Positions 51,718 to 60,917 of a stretch of DNA of 64,000 nt are shown one piece after another. Origin of the DNA: Spirochaetota bacterium (lineage in GTDB: Bacteria; Spirochaetota; UBA4802; UBA5550); assembly GCA_016928865.1 (NCBI GenBank), contig JAFGJX010000086.1, positions 26,622 to 90,621 on the forward strand. The letters are read 5' to 3'. Position 1 is the stretch's first letter, and every line of letters begins with the position of its first letter. Made by a program: the position numbers and the translations under genes. The notes under the pieces are model-generated. The model did no database searches, was not told the origin of the DNA, and saw only the letters and a program-made list of their open reading frames with translations.

Positions 51718-51903
51718 ACGGGCATTAATACAGAGTAACGCGCGCGTAAAGTCAATACTAATTTGCACGATTGGGCTTTCCCGGCATGCATGCCTGTATG
51801 CGCGAGGGAATTCTGGCTCAAGGCGCCTGAGCCTGAAAACATCACGGCCGCCGGGTAAATAAAACTTTATGAATCGCGCGCATGGGCCGAAAATATATAA
51901 AAT

Positions 51904-51928
51904 AGTATATATCGGGCCCGTATATGCT
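51904..51928. promoter_or_regulatory. 25-bp near-perfect palindrome
   Basis: AGTATATA (51904-51911) and TATATGCT (51921-51928) flank a central TCGGGCCCG. The palindrome is upstream of the fibronectin-like protein gene and behind the divergent rel gene. It may be an operator or a hairpin; no promoter pair is certain around it. Confidence 0.35.
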
Positions 51929-51983
51929 ATACCGGTTGCCGGCCCCTGTCGGACCGGGTAAATTCAGGGCGAGGAAGACGTTC

Positions 51984-53390
51984 ATGCATGCACGAAAGAA
52001 GGGGAAGCGGCGGATTATTCCGCTGGTCCTGTTGTTCAGCTTCACCTGCGTGGCGAGCCTGCACCCGCAATTTCTTGAGGATGAAGAGGAAACGCTGCCT
52101 GAAGATATTGCACGGAACATCAGCGCGGAGACGCCCGCCCGCTCCAAGGACGGGAAATGCGTCATACGGGTCAGCTGGCGCCTTGATCCCCGGAACGCTG
52201 GCGGCGAGTATGTCGTGGCGAAATCAACCGACATGATTGATACGGCTGACAAGGTCCGCTCGGCGCGGGTGATAGCCACGGTGCAGGGCGCTGAAAAGAA
52301 CATGGTCGAGGACGCTGATTGCGCCCCGGGCCGGTATTACTATGTCGTGCTTTCAAAAAAAGCGATACTGGAAAACCAGATGACGCTGCTTCGCGACAGC
52401 AATTACACGGCCATGCCCGCCATTGTCGGCGCACCCGAAGAGAGCCTGGTGGTTCTGGGAATACGCGCCAGCGAGATCGACAGGTTCAAGGTGCGCCTAA
52501 CCTGGGCACGGCCGGACAGGAAGGGCGTTTATTATTACATATACAGGGCACAAGAGGCGATCACGGGCGCGGGCCAGCTTGAGGCTGCGGATAAGCTCGG
52601 GACAGTTTCCGACGCCGATGAATTTATCGATGAGGGCATTACCAGGCCGGGCGACTATTATTATGCCGTCACCGCCAGGGTCCTCAGCGGGAAGGAGAAC
52701 CGCAGCATCATTCCCGGCGAGAACGCAACGATCGACGGTCTCGCGATCCGCCTGAGCGAACCGGAAACCCGGCCCGCACCCGCGCAGGGCGTGGAGCTTG
52801 TCTCGATTGACGCGCGGACGGTTCGGGACGGCGTGCTTGTCAGGTGGCGCGTACGCGGATCGGGCGAGGCGGACAGGTACAGCCTGTTCAGGTCCTCGAT
52901 GCCCCGTGCGACGTCGGCCGAGGTCCCGGGTTCGGACATCCTTGCCGAGGTTGACCTTTCCCGCGGGAACTATACGGATCCGAACCCGCTTCCGGGACGA
53001 TACTACTACGGCCTTTTTCCGGCCGGGACGGGGGGCGCGGAGAAGATCAGCCTGGTGCCGGGCGTGAGCATTACCAGGAACCCCGTCTCAATACGGGAGG
53101 AACGGAGGATCATCGTCGGCGAAGCGGATGATATTGACCGGATTCTGAAAAGAACCTTTTTCAGGGCGCGGTACTGGGAAGCGATAAAAGAATTGCGCAA
53201 GTTCACAAAAAATACCGATAATAGAATGGTGAGGGCCAAGGCCAGGCTATTTATCGGCAGGTCGTATGTGGAGCTCGGGCGGTACCGGACGGCGCTTGAT
53301 TATCTGTATGTTCCGGAAGTGAAGAAGTATTTTCCGAAACAGGCGGCGTTCTGGCAGGATTTCTCGTTGACACGGCTGAAAAATTATTGA
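51984..53390 (+). CDS. exported protein with three fibronectin-like domains
   Basis: A 468-aa protein. Signal peptide ~1-28 (RRIIPLVLLFSFTCVASLHPQ). Three fibronectin type III-like modules follow at approximately 50-140, 155-245 and 265-365; the recurring ending PGRYYYVVL, PGDYYYAVT and PGRYYYGLF marks the last strand of each. The C-terminal ~90 residues are helical and TPR-like (AKARLFIGRSYVELGRYRTALDYL). ATG 51984 follows AGGAAG. It is followed 25 bp later by a TPR protein gene, so the pair probably acts together in the periplasm or at the surface. Confidence 0.78.
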   Translation: MHARKKGKRRIIPLVLLFSFTCVASLHPQFLEDEEETLPEDIARNISAETPARSKDGKCVIRVSWRLDPRNAGGEYVVAKSTDMIDTADKVRSARVIATVQGAEKNMVEDADCAPGRYYYVVLSKKAILENQMTLLRDSNYTAMPAIVGAPEESLVVLGIRASEIDRFKVRLTWARPDRKGVYYYIYRAQEAITGAGQLEAADKLGTVSDADEFIDEGITRPGDYYYAVTARVLSGKENRSIIPGENATIDGLAIRLSEPETRPAPAQGVELVSIDARTVRDGVLVRWRVRGSGEADRYSLFRSSMPRATSAEVPGSDILAEVDLSRGNYTDPNPLPGRYYYGLFPAGTGGAEKISLVPGVSITRNPVSIREERRIIVGEADDIDRILKRTFFRARYWEAIKELRKFTKNTDNRMVRAKARLFIGRSYVELGRYRTALDYLYVPEVKKYFPKQAAFWQDFSLTRLKNY

Positions 53391-53415
53391 TACTATCTCT
53401 ATTATTCGAGGGCGT

Positions 53416-54627
53416 ATGAAAAAGGAAGGAATCATAACAGGAGCGATCCTCATCGTCATAGGGATCGGGCTTTTTGCATACTACAACAACTTCGTGCGGC
53501 ACGAGCGTGAGGCCACCGAGCTCCTTACCGAGGGGAAGCTCGTGTATGAGCGCGGATCGCGAGAGGCGATCAACGATTCCATCAATATCTTCTCAAAGGT
53601 CATTGCCCGTTATCCGGGAACAAAGGCTGAGGCCGAGTCCTATTTCTACATCGCCCAGTGCTACGAGAAGATGAACCTGAACCGTCTGGCGTACCTGAAA
53701 TACGTGTACATACTGAAAAACAACCGCAACCTGGACGCGGCCCTCGCCGCGGAGATAAAGACAAGGATCGCCCGGCTCACGGTGATGAAACGCCATACCG
53801 AGGAGGGGATTCACCAGCTCCTCTCACTGCTCAATCTTTCGGATGATCGCGAATTCAGGAGCAGGGTATACTCCGAGCTGGGGCATACCTATCTTCAGAT
53901 GAAGGAATACGAGCGCTCCAGGCGGATGTTCGACATCGCCCTGACTGAAAACGGCGACAATGAAGAGGCGATCCTGGGCAAGGCCCGCGCCTACAAACGG
54001 CTCGGCCATGACAACATGGCATTCAGTACCTACGAGTATTTCCTCAAGTACTACGGCAACCTGAGTCCGTACGCGGATGACGTGCGTGAGGCATATGCGC
54101 GCCAGGTTTACCGGACAGCGCATGAAAATTACCGGAAAGGCAGTTACTATCCCGCCATATCGTTCTTCAAGAGGCTCATCAACAATCTGCCGGAGAGCGA
54201 TTATACTGAAAACTGTCTTTACTGGATAGGGCAGAGCTATTTTGCGCTGCATAAATACGGCACGGCCGTCAATTACTATGACAGGGTGCTGACCCGGTAC
54301 GGCGCCCGTAAGGGCGAGGACGCCAGGATCAGGAAGGGATGCGCCTATTTCATGATGAAGAAATTCGACCTGGCCGCGCGCGAGTTTCAGATCTACATCA
54401 ACAATTACCCCCGCGGCCGCAATATCGATACCGCGCGCAGGTGGAAAAGCATGAGCGCCCAGGAGATGATCCACCGGATACAGAAGAGGATCCTGCCTGA
54501 AGTGGATGATAATGAAAAGGGCGTTAGCGATGACAGCGGCCTTTCAGGATCGACCGACCGGGCCATGGCAGGAAACGATGAAGCCCCGGATGATGACGCT
54601 GAATACGTGAACGTGGGGGAGCTGTAG
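53416..54627 (+). CDS. membrane-anchored tetratricopeptide-repeat protein
   Basis: A 403-aa protein. One N-terminal helix (GAILIVIGIGLFAYYNN, ~8-25) anchors it; the rest contains at least seven TPR-type repeats (EAESYFYIAQCYEKMNLNRLAY, VYSELGHTYLQMKEYERSRRMFDIAL, NCLYWIGQSYFALHKYGTAVNYYDRVL). The acidic C-terminus (PDDDAEYVNVGEL) is unstructured. TPR solenoids are scaffolds, here facing the periplasm. It is co-transcribed with the fibronectin-like gene and converges on the HtrA gene with 6 bp between. Confidence 0.82.
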   Translation: MKKEGIITGAILIVIGIGLFAYYNNFVRHEREATELLTEGKLVYERGSREAINDSINIFSKVIARYPGTKAEAESYFYIAQCYEKMNLNRLAYLKYVYILKNNRNLDAALAAEIKTRIARLTVMKRHTEEGIHQLLSLLNLSDDREFRSRVYSELGHTYLQMKEYERSRRMFDIALTENGDNEEAILGKARAYKRLGHDNMAFSTYEYFLKYYGNLSPYADDVREAYARQVYRTAHENYRKGSYYPAISFFKRLINNLPESDYTENCLYWIGQSYFALHKYGTAVNYYDRVLTRYGARKGEDARIRKGCAYFMMKKFDLAAREFQIYINNYPRGRNIDTARRWKSMSAQEMIHRIQKRILPEVDDNEKGVSDDSGLSGSTDRAMAGNDEAPDDDAEYVNVGEL

Positions 54628-54633
54628 GCCCCC

Positions 54634-55761
54634 CTACGGCCGCTCCTTGACCGTTACCCACATGTTGACCTCGGCCTTGTCCCGCCACACGGTCAGCTGT
54701 ATGTTCTTGCCGATCGGGGTTTTTCCCACGATGCTTACCAGGTCCGTATAGTCGCGTATCCTGCCGCCCCCCGCCCTGAGTATGACGTCCCTGACGCGCA
54801 CGCCGGCGCGCTCCGCCGGACCGTTCTTTTCAACCGCGCCGACCAGCGCGCCTTCAGGCTTCGCGAGTCCCAGCTCCCCGGCAAATTCGGGGGTGAGGGG
54901 TGATATCTGAACGCCGATGTATCCCCGCCTGACCTTGCCGTGCTTCTGCAGCTGAACCAGGGTCTCCTTCACGGTATTGATCGGAATGGCGAACCCGATG
55001 CCCAGGCTTCCCCCTGTGCTCGAGTATATCATGCGGTTCATGCCGATCACCTCGCCGTTGAGGTTGATGAGCGGCCCGCCGCTGTTGCCCGGATTGATGG
55101 ACGCGTCCGTCTGTATATGGGAGACCCCGGCGTCATTGTAGACGTGGCGCCCCGTCGCGCTGATGATGCCGGTGGTGATGGTCTTGTCGAGGCCGAAAGG
55201 ATTCCCGATGGCCACCACCATGTCCCCGATTTTGACCCTGTCGGAGTCGCCGAAATAAACCGGTGTGAATTTGCCCGCGTCGGTGATTTTCAGGAGGGCG
55301 ATATCGGTGAGCTGGTCCGAGCCGACCAGGGTCGCCTTGTAGTCCTTGTTGTTTATCCTGACGGTCACCGAATCCATGTTTGACACCACGTGATGGTTCG
55401 TGCAGATGTAGCCGTCGCTGGTTATGACGAACCCGGTCCCGAGGCCTTTCTGCTTCCTCGTTTCAGGCACTGCGCCGCGCCGCCCGAAAAACTCCCTGAA
55501 GAAGGGATCGTCCATGAAAGGGTCATTATAGCGTGTTTTCACCGTTTTTTCGGTGCTGATGAAAACGACGCTGTTTTTATAGTTCTCGTAGATTTTTTGA
55601 AACGTATTCTGCAATTCATAGACAGGCGAGTCCCTGTTTTCCCGTATGAGGGGCGATTCCCTGCCTGTTTCGTCCAGGAACCCGGAAGCGGCATTCGCCG
55701 CGGGAAATGAAAGCGCCAGGGATATATATGCCATGACAAGTGCGATGCCGATTTTTTTCAT
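54634..55761 (-). CDS. HtrA/DegP-type serine protease
   Basis: A 375-aa periplasmic protease. Signal peptide ~1-24 (cleaved after ANAA), then a trypsin-like domain with His in CTNHHVVS, Asp in LTDIALLKI and Ser in NPGNSGGPL, and a single PDZ domain (RRGYIGVQISPLTPEF...). A single PDZ makes it DegS-like in size, but it carries a cleavable signal. It degrades or chaperones misfolded envelope proteins. AGGAGGCG precedes ATG 55761. Confidence 0.92.
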   Translation of the reverse strand: MKKIGIALVMAYISLALSFPAANAASGFLDETGRESPLIRENRDSPVYELQNTFQKIYENYKNSVVFISTEKTVKTRYNDPFMDDPFFREFFGRRGAVPETRKQKGLGTGFVITSDGYICTNHHVVSNMDSVTVRINNKDYKATLVGSDQLTDIALLKITDAGKFTPVYFGDSDRVKIGDMVVAIGNPFGLDKTITTGIISATGRHVYNDAGVSHIQTDASINPGNSGGPLINLNGEVIGMNRMIYSSTGGSLGIGFAIPINTVKETLVQLQKHGKVRRGYIGVQISPLTPEFAGELGLAKPEGALVGAVEKNGPAERAGVRVRDVILRAGGGRIRDYTDLVSIVGKTPIGKNIQLTVWRDKAEVNMWVTVKERP

Positions 55762-56003
55762 AATTCAACGCCTCCTGATGATAACGTGCCGCAGCATCCG
55801 GCGCCCGGCTGCTCCGGCTTCTTGACCGGAAATAAACATGATGATGCTAAGACCATCCCGAGCCGGTAAAAGTTACAATCGTTTTTGCTTCACGAGTCGA
55901 GAATTATATTTTCCGGACGGTAATTTTTTTACTTCTTGAAAAAAAATTGCCAGAGATAAATTATTGGTTTTCAAAAGCAGTTGATACTATCTGGAGGCCT
56001 TAT

Positions 56004-57383
56004 ATGAACAGGATGTTTTCCGTATTCGTCTTGCTTGTCGTTATGGCGCTGTCAGTGCCGGGGATTGCGCAGGAGAGGGCCGGCCGCGCGCAGCCTGCAG
56101 TTGAAAAGCAGCAGGATGATGATGCGGGCGTAAAGGATAAAGCGACCCGGAAAGATCCGAGCAAGCTCTGGGTCGATCTTTCGTGTCTGATGTACATGGA
56201 GTGGGCGTATTTTACCGGGTTCAAGTATACCGGCACCGGCTCGTGGGGCAAGGTTTCGCGCTGGGGAATCGACACAGGCGATTACCTGCGGGGATGGGTG
56301 AATCCCGCTGATCTTCTCGGTGAAGAGGCCTCCGACTATTCACGCAAGGAAAGCAACTCGTTTCGGCTCCAGCGCTCGTATATAACAGTGAAGAAGCGGC
56401 TCGGGGAGATGTTCAGCGCCAAGATCACGGTGGACATAGATCCGAAAAGCTCCGATTTCCTGTACCTGAAATACGGCCTCATCCAGTTCCACAAGGAGTT
56501 CGGGACCCCGATCGGTCCCATAGGGCTGAAGGCTCAAGCGGGCAAGATCGGGACCCCGGTGGTCGGCATCACGAACAACCTGAACGACCTGAGGTGGATC
56601 GGCAAGAACTATCTCCAGGATTCAAAGATCGTGCTGAACGGGAATACGTTCGACCATTCCGCCGACCTGGGCGGCATGGTGTCGCTCGCGCTGTTCAAGA
56701 TGGTGACCATAGAGTACATGATATCCAACGGCGAGGGCGTCCGTTCGGACCATAACGAAACCTACGCGGGCAAGGCGCACACCCTTCTGGTGTCGATCAA
56801 CCCGGTCGACTACCTGAAAAATATTACGGTCAATTTTTATGGACGCTGGGAAGACACGAATAAAAACCGGCTGGATACCACCTCCGGCGACATCCCGATA
56901 AAATATCAGGGCGTGGATAAAAGGAACTATCTTGGCGCTGGCATTGCCTGGTACAGCGACTATCTCAAGGCGGGCGTCAACTTCTTCGCTCCGGAGATGC
57001 AGTATTCCAAGACGATCTTTGTCTACGATCCGGCATTGCCCATTCCCGTACAGGGCTATTCTCCGCGATACCGGCAGCGGTTCCTGCTGATCGATTCCTG
57101 GCTGAATTTCAATCTTGGCGCGATCGTCAGGCCGGCTCCCATCCTGCTCGTTGGACGGCTCGCGTGGGGACGGGAGCTGAAAAGCCTGCTGGCGAACGAA
57201 CGGCGTTCGAATGAGACCCTGGTGCTGGGCGCGGGGGCGGGATACCAGTTCAACGAGCATTTCCGCATTATGCTCTACTATGAAACTATCAGGTACCACG
57301 TAGCCATGTCGCTTCACGATATTTCGAAGAAAGATCCGACGCCGAACAATAACGTATATATAAAGGCGGAAGTGAAATTTTAA
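56004..57383 (+). CDS. porin-like outer-membrane protein
   Basis: A 459-aa exported protein. Signal peptide ~1-23 (SVFVLLVVMALSVPGIAQ), an acidic linker, then a long array of amphipathic strands with aromatic ends (LQRSYITVKKRL, FSAKITVDIDP, LKAGVNFFAPEM, FRIMLYYETIRYHV), closing with IKAEVKF. The closing Phe fits insertion by BamA. It resembles the phosphate-selective/OprP-type or spirochaetal porin-like barrels, but I cannot assign a solute. ATG 56004 is preferred because TGGAGG lies upstream; the frame from 55947 would put that site inside. Confidence 0.78.
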   Translation: MNRMFSVFVLLVVMALSVPGIAQERAGRAQPAVEKQQDDDAGVKDKATRKDPSKLWVDLSCLMYMEWAYFTGFKYTGTGSWGKVSRWGIDTGDYLRGWVNPADLLGEEASDYSRKESNSFRLQRSYITVKKRLGEMFSAKITVDIDPKSSDFLYLKYGLIQFHKEFGTPIGPIGLKAQAGKIGTPVVGITNNLNDLRWIGKNYLQDSKIVLNGNTFDHSADLGGMVSLALFKMVTIEYMISNGEGVRSDHNETYAGKAHTLLVSINPVDYLKNITVNFYGRWEDTNKNRLDTTSGDIPIKYQGVDKRNYLGAGIAWYSDYLKAGVNFFAPEMQYSKTIFVYDPALPIPVQGYSPRYRQRFLLIDSWLNFNLGAIVRPAPILLVGRLAWGRELKSLLANERRSNETLVLGAGAGYQFNEHFRIMLYYETIRYHVAMSLHDISKKDPTPNNNVYIKAEVKF

Positions 57384-57422
57384 TGCGCGGTACCGCATAC
57401 TGGCAACGCGTCTGGGGGAGGA

Positions 57423-57983
57423 ATGATGCACGCAAGGGGCAACCAGAAAATTCTGGAACTGTTGAAATCAAAGATCAGGAATATTCCTGATTTCCCCAAA
57501 AAGGGGATCGTTTTCAGGGACATCACGACGCTGCTGAGCGACCGGGAAGGCTACCGGATGACCATCGACGCCTTCATCAAGCGCTACAAGGCGATGGACA
57601 TCGACCTGATCGCCGGGATCGAGGCGCGCGGCTTCCTGATCGGCGGGGCCATCGCCTACGAGCTCCGGAAGGGACTTGTTCCCATCCGCAAGAAGGGGAA
57701 GCTCCCCTATAAGACGGTCTCGCACGAATACGCGCTTGAATACGGCACGGATTGCATCGAGGTGCATATCGACGCCATCAAGAAGGGGGATCGGGTGCTT
57801 ATCATCGACGACCTCCTGGCCACCGGCGGCACTTCGCTTGCCTGCGCGGAGCTTGTTAAAAAGCTCGGCGGGGTCATCGTCGAGATAGCCTTCATCGTCG
57901 ACCTGCCGGACCTGGGAGGAAGGAAGAAAATTGAGGAGGCTGGCTACAGATATTTCAGTCTTGTGGAGTTCGAGGGCGAGTAA
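57423..57983 (+). CDS. apt: adenine phosphoribosyltransferase
   Basis: A 186-aa purine-salvage enzyme. IPDFPKKGIVFRDITTLL at the N-terminus, GIEARGFLIGGAIAYELRKG, and the PRPP-binding motif VLIIDDLLATGGTSLA are diagnostic of Apt. It converts adenine and PRPP to AMP. GGGAGGA lies directly before the ATGATG start. The 3' end overlaps the 3' end of the converging rsmG-trmH fusion by 29 bp. Confidence 0.95.
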   Translation: MMHARGNQKILELLKSKIRNIPDFPKKGIVFRDITTLLSDREGYRMTIDAFIKRYKAMDIDLIAGIEARGFLIGGAIAYELRKGLVPIRKKGKLPYKTVSHEYALEYGTDCIEVHIDAIKKGDRVLIIDDLLATGGTSLACAELVKKLGGVIVEIAFIVDLPDLGGRKKIEEAGYRYFSLVEFEGE

Positions 57984-59445
57984 CGCTCCACGCGTACAGG
58001 GCGATCGACAGCGCCACCGGCGCGTTGAGCGACTCGACCGCGTCGCCGATCGGGACCGAGACCGACTGCGCCTTCAGCGACGCGGGCAGTCCGGGACCCT
58101 CGATTCCGGGCAGGAGGAGGAACCGGTCAGGGAAGGTGAACGAGGAGAGCGGCGTGCCGCCCGCGTCCAGAGTGACGATCTGCGGCATCGCGTCCGCGAG
58201 GACCCCGGGGAGCTCGTACAGGGACGGGCCCTTCCTGATGTCGGCGCCGAACACGGCGCCCGCCGAGGTCCTGACCGATTTCGGGTGAAATGGATTGGCC
58301 GCCTCTTTCAGCATGACGATCCTGTTCACGTTGAACCCCGCTGCGGAGCGTATCGCTGATCCGACGTTCACCGGGTCCTGGAACGGAATGAGCAGCGTAC
58401 ATCCGGGCCCGACGGATAGATCCCACGTCTTCATCTCCGGTACGCCGGCAGAAAGGAGCGGACCGCGCGTGTTGAACATGTCCAGCTCGTTGTAGAGAGC
58501 CTTTTTCAGCACCAGGAGCGACCCGCGTTGCGCGAATTCCCGTATCAGACCGTTCATGGCCTCGGCATCCTCGACGTATCCATCGCAGAGGACGAGCTCG
58601 CCGACCGGAATATTTTTCCCGCGTACCAGCTCTCCGATGATCTTTTTTCCCGGTACCAGCACTGACCCGCTCTTGCGGATTCCGTCGCCTGCGGAAAGTC
58701 TCTTCAATTCCCTGAATTTCCTGTTTTCCGCGGACGTGACCGCCGTACCGGCGGTCGCGGTCAGGTCCTTGAGGATAGCGTAGGTCTTGCGCGATCCGCC
58801 GGTCTCTTTTTTAAAAACGATAATGCGGCGCTCGTGGCCCGTATCCGGCAGGGTGTAGCGCCGGTCGGTCTCCAGGGAATAAGCGGCGCGGTTCCCCTCC
58901 GATATGTCGCTGATGTCCCTGTCCGCCTCGGGCCCTTTCATGAATATCGCCTTTCCGCCCATCGGCAGGAGATGGAGGACCCTGGTGAGCGTCTCATCGA
59001 CGGACTCGAGTGCTCGGGTGATGACTCCCTGCACGGCGAAATCGGTCAGGCCGGTCACCATGTGCGGATAGACCCGCACGCCGCCCAGCCTCAGCCTGCG
59101 GGCCGTGTCTTCAAGAAACGTTGCGCGCTTCTTCCTCGGCTCGGCGAGGATGATGTCCAGGTCCGGCAGGTAGATTTTCAGGGGGATGCCGGGGAACCCG
59201 GCGCCTGAGCCGATGTCCATGAGGGGGGAGGGGAGCTCCACGTATTCGGTGAAATATATCGAATCGACAAAGTGCTTTATCGCGATGTCTTCGAAGCTTT
59301 TCAGCCTTGTGAGGTCGAGGGCCTCGTTCTGCTCCATTAAAAGCTCATAGTAGTCGCCGAACTGGCCGAGCTGTCGCGGGGAGAGCTCGAAGCCACAGTG
59401 GCGGAAGATATCGTTCATCCTGTTGGTCAGTTCTTTTTGCGCCAT
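57955..59445 (-). CDS. RsmG-TrmH (SpoU) rRNA methyltransferase fusion
   Basis: A 496-aa fusion. Residues ~1-215 are RsmG (GidB): LMEQNEALDLTRLKSFEDIAIKHFVDS, then MDIGSGAGFPGIPLKI for the SAM site. Residues ~225-496 are a SPOUT/TrmH methyltransferase: RKFRELKRLSAGDGIRKSG, PFQDPVNVGSAIRSAAGF, LLPGIEGPGLP and VGDAVESLNAPVALSIALYAW-like knot motifs. RsmG makes m7G527 in 16S rRNA; TrmH-type enzymes methylate ribose in tRNA or 23S rRNA. The start, ATG 59445 or GTG 59454, lacks a clear ribosome-binding site. hisS lies upstream. Confidence 0.88.
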   Translation of the reverse strand: MAQKELTNRMNDIFRHCGFELSPRQLGQFGDYYELLMEQNEALDLTRLKSFEDIAIKHFVDSIYFTEYVELPSPLMDIGSGAGFPGIPLKIYLPDLDIILAEPRKKRATFLEDTARRLRLGGVRVYPHMVTGLTDFAVQGVITRALESVDETLTRVLHLLPMGGKAIFMKGPEADRDISDISEGNRAAYSLETDRRYTLPDTGHERRIIVFKKETGGSRKTYAILKDLTATAGTAVTSAENRKFRELKRLSAGDGIRKSGSVLVPGKKIIGELVRGKNIPVGELVLCDGYVEDAEAMNGLIREFAQRGSLLVLKKALYNELDMFNTRGPLLSAGVPEMKTWDLSVGPGCTLLIPFQDPVNVGSAIRSAAGFNVNRIVMLKEAANPFHPKSVRTSAGAVFGADIRKGPSLYELPGVLADAMPQIVTLDAGGTPLSSFTFPDRFLLLPGIEGPGLPASLKAQSVSVPIGDAVESLNAPVALSIALYAWSVTRPRTPQD

Positions 59446-59472
59446 TCTTTTCACACCATGCCGACGGGCTGG

Positions 59473-60726
59473 CTATCGTTTCAGCTTTGACGTACAGTAT
59501 TCGATAATCGATCCGGCGGGCACCGCCTCCTGTTCCCCGCTCTTCAGGTCTTTTACCGTGTAGGTCCCGGCGGCCAGCTCATTTTCGCCGACCACCAGCA
59601 CCAGGGACGCGCCTTCGCGGTCCGCCTTCTTGAACTGGGCCTTGAATCCCTTCGAAGCGGGGTCAAGGTCAGCCGAGAGGCCGTTTCCGCGCAGGAGGCC
59701 GCAGACCGCCACCGCTCGCGCGAGCGTGTCGCCGCCGGTGTGAGCGATGAAGAGGTCGATACCCGGGGACAGCGACGGCTTTTCTTCAAGGAGCAGTTCC
59801 ATCCGCTCGATCCCGGCCGCGAACCCGACGGCGGGCGTGGGCCTGCCGCCGAACTGCTCCACGAGGTTGTCGTACCTGCCGCCGGCGGCAAAGGCGTTCT
59901 GTCCGCCCAGCCGCGCCGTCACGAACTCAAAGGTCGTCCGTGTGTAATAATCGAGCCCGCGCACCAGCAGGTGGTCCTCGGTGAAGGCGATGCCGCCGTC
60001 GGCGAGGTAGCCCTTGACCGCCGCGTGATGCGCGGCGCACGCGGCGCAGAGGAACGAGGTGATGCGGGGCGCGTCCTTCTTGAGCGGCTGGCAGGAGTCC
60101 TGTTTGCAGTCGAGAAGGCGCAGGGGATTGCGCTCCAGGCGGGTGGCGCAGTCCCTGCAGAGCAGGTCTTTCCTGCCGGCATAATAGCGGGTCAGCTCCT
60201 TTACGAAGTTGACGCGGCACGCGGGGCAGCCGATTGAATTGAGGAGCAGCCGATAGTCCTCCATGCCGCTTTTTTTCGCGATCTCGTCCATCAGGGCCAT
60301 TGCCTCGTAGTCGTGGTAGGGATCGCCGCTGCCGAACACCTCGGCTCCGAACTGGTTGAACTGCCGCAGCCGGCCTTTCTGAGGCCGCTCGGCCCTGAAC
60401 ATCGGACCGATATAGAAAAACTTGCAGGTGGCGAGCCGGTTGTATTCGCCGTTTTCCACGTAGGCCCGCACCACGGACGCGGTCCCTTCCGGCCGCAGGG
60501 CCAGGCTCCGGCCGCCCCGGTCCTCGAAGGTGAACATCTCCTTGGAGACGATGTCCGTCTCGTCGCCCAGTCCGCGCACGAAGACCTCGGTGAATTCCAT
60601 GACCGGAATCACGATCTCGCGGAAATTGTAGAGCCTGAACATCTCGCGCGCCGCGTCGACGATCAGGTCCCGCCTGCCGATACGGTCGGGGAAGATGTCT
60701 TCTATGCCCGGGGGTTTTGTTAACAT
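59473..60726 (-). CDS. hisS: histidyl-tRNA synthetase
   Basis: A 417-aa class II synthetase. RPEGTASVVRAYVE and FRAERPQKGRLRQFNQFGAE form motif 2 and the histidine A region; LVRGLDYYTRTTFEF and AAGGRYDNLVEQF, then VGFAAGIERMELLL give the second histidine motif and motif 3. A Cys-rich insertion (CPACRVNF, CRDCATRLERNPLRLLDCK) replaces the usual small insertion domain and may bind zinc. The C-terminal anticodon-binding domain is present. AAGGACC precedes ATG 60726. It is transcribed ahead of the rsmG-trmH fusion. Confidence 0.96.
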   Translation of the reverse strand: MLTKPPGIEDIFPDRIGRRDLIVDAAREMFRLYNFREIVIPVMEFTEVFVRGLGDETDIVSKEMFTFEDRGGRSLALRPEGTASVVRAYVENGEYNRLATCKFFYIGPMFRAERPQKGRLRQFNQFGAEVFGSGDPYHDYEAMALMDEIAKKSGMEDYRLLLNSIGCPACRVNFVKELTRYYAGRKDLLCRDCATRLERNPLRLLDCKQDSCQPLKKDAPRITSFLCAACAAHHAAVKGYLADGGIAFTEDHLLVRGLDYYTRTTFEFVTARLGGQNAFAAGGRYDNLVEQFGGRPTPAVGFAAGIERMELLLEEKPSLSPGIDLFIAHTGGDTLARAVAVCGLLRGNGLSADLDPASKGFKAQFKKADREGASLVLVVGENELAAGTYTVKDLKSGEQEAVPAGSIIEYCTSKLKR

Positions 60727-60755
60727 GAAAAGGTCCTTGAAATTTGTCTATCATG

Positions 60756-60835
60756 CCCCCCAATTCAACGGGGGTCGCCCCCTCCGGCCTTCGGCCACCT
60801 CCCCCGTTCACGGGGGAGGTGGGAGTTTGAGGGGT
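60756..60835. repeat. REP-like palindromic repeat
   Basis: The core is a perfect 12-bp stem, CCACCTCCCCCG (60795-60806) with CGGGGGAGGTGG (60811-60822), loop TTCA. Around it are a CCCCC/GGGGG stem (60756-60774), a small GGCC-TTC-GGCC hairpin (60786-60796) and outer arms CCCCTC/GAGGGG (60779-60784, 60829-60834). The G/C-run palindrome recalls short repetitive extragenic palindromes; the hairpin at 36862-36877 is similar. Copies elsewhere in the genome would confirm it. Confidence 0.5.
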
Positions 60836-60917
60836 GAAACAATTAATAGTTACATCATTCTATTTTGTCAAGAGCACTATGGTAAACACTCTATTATTTT
60901 ACAACTTAAAACAATGC

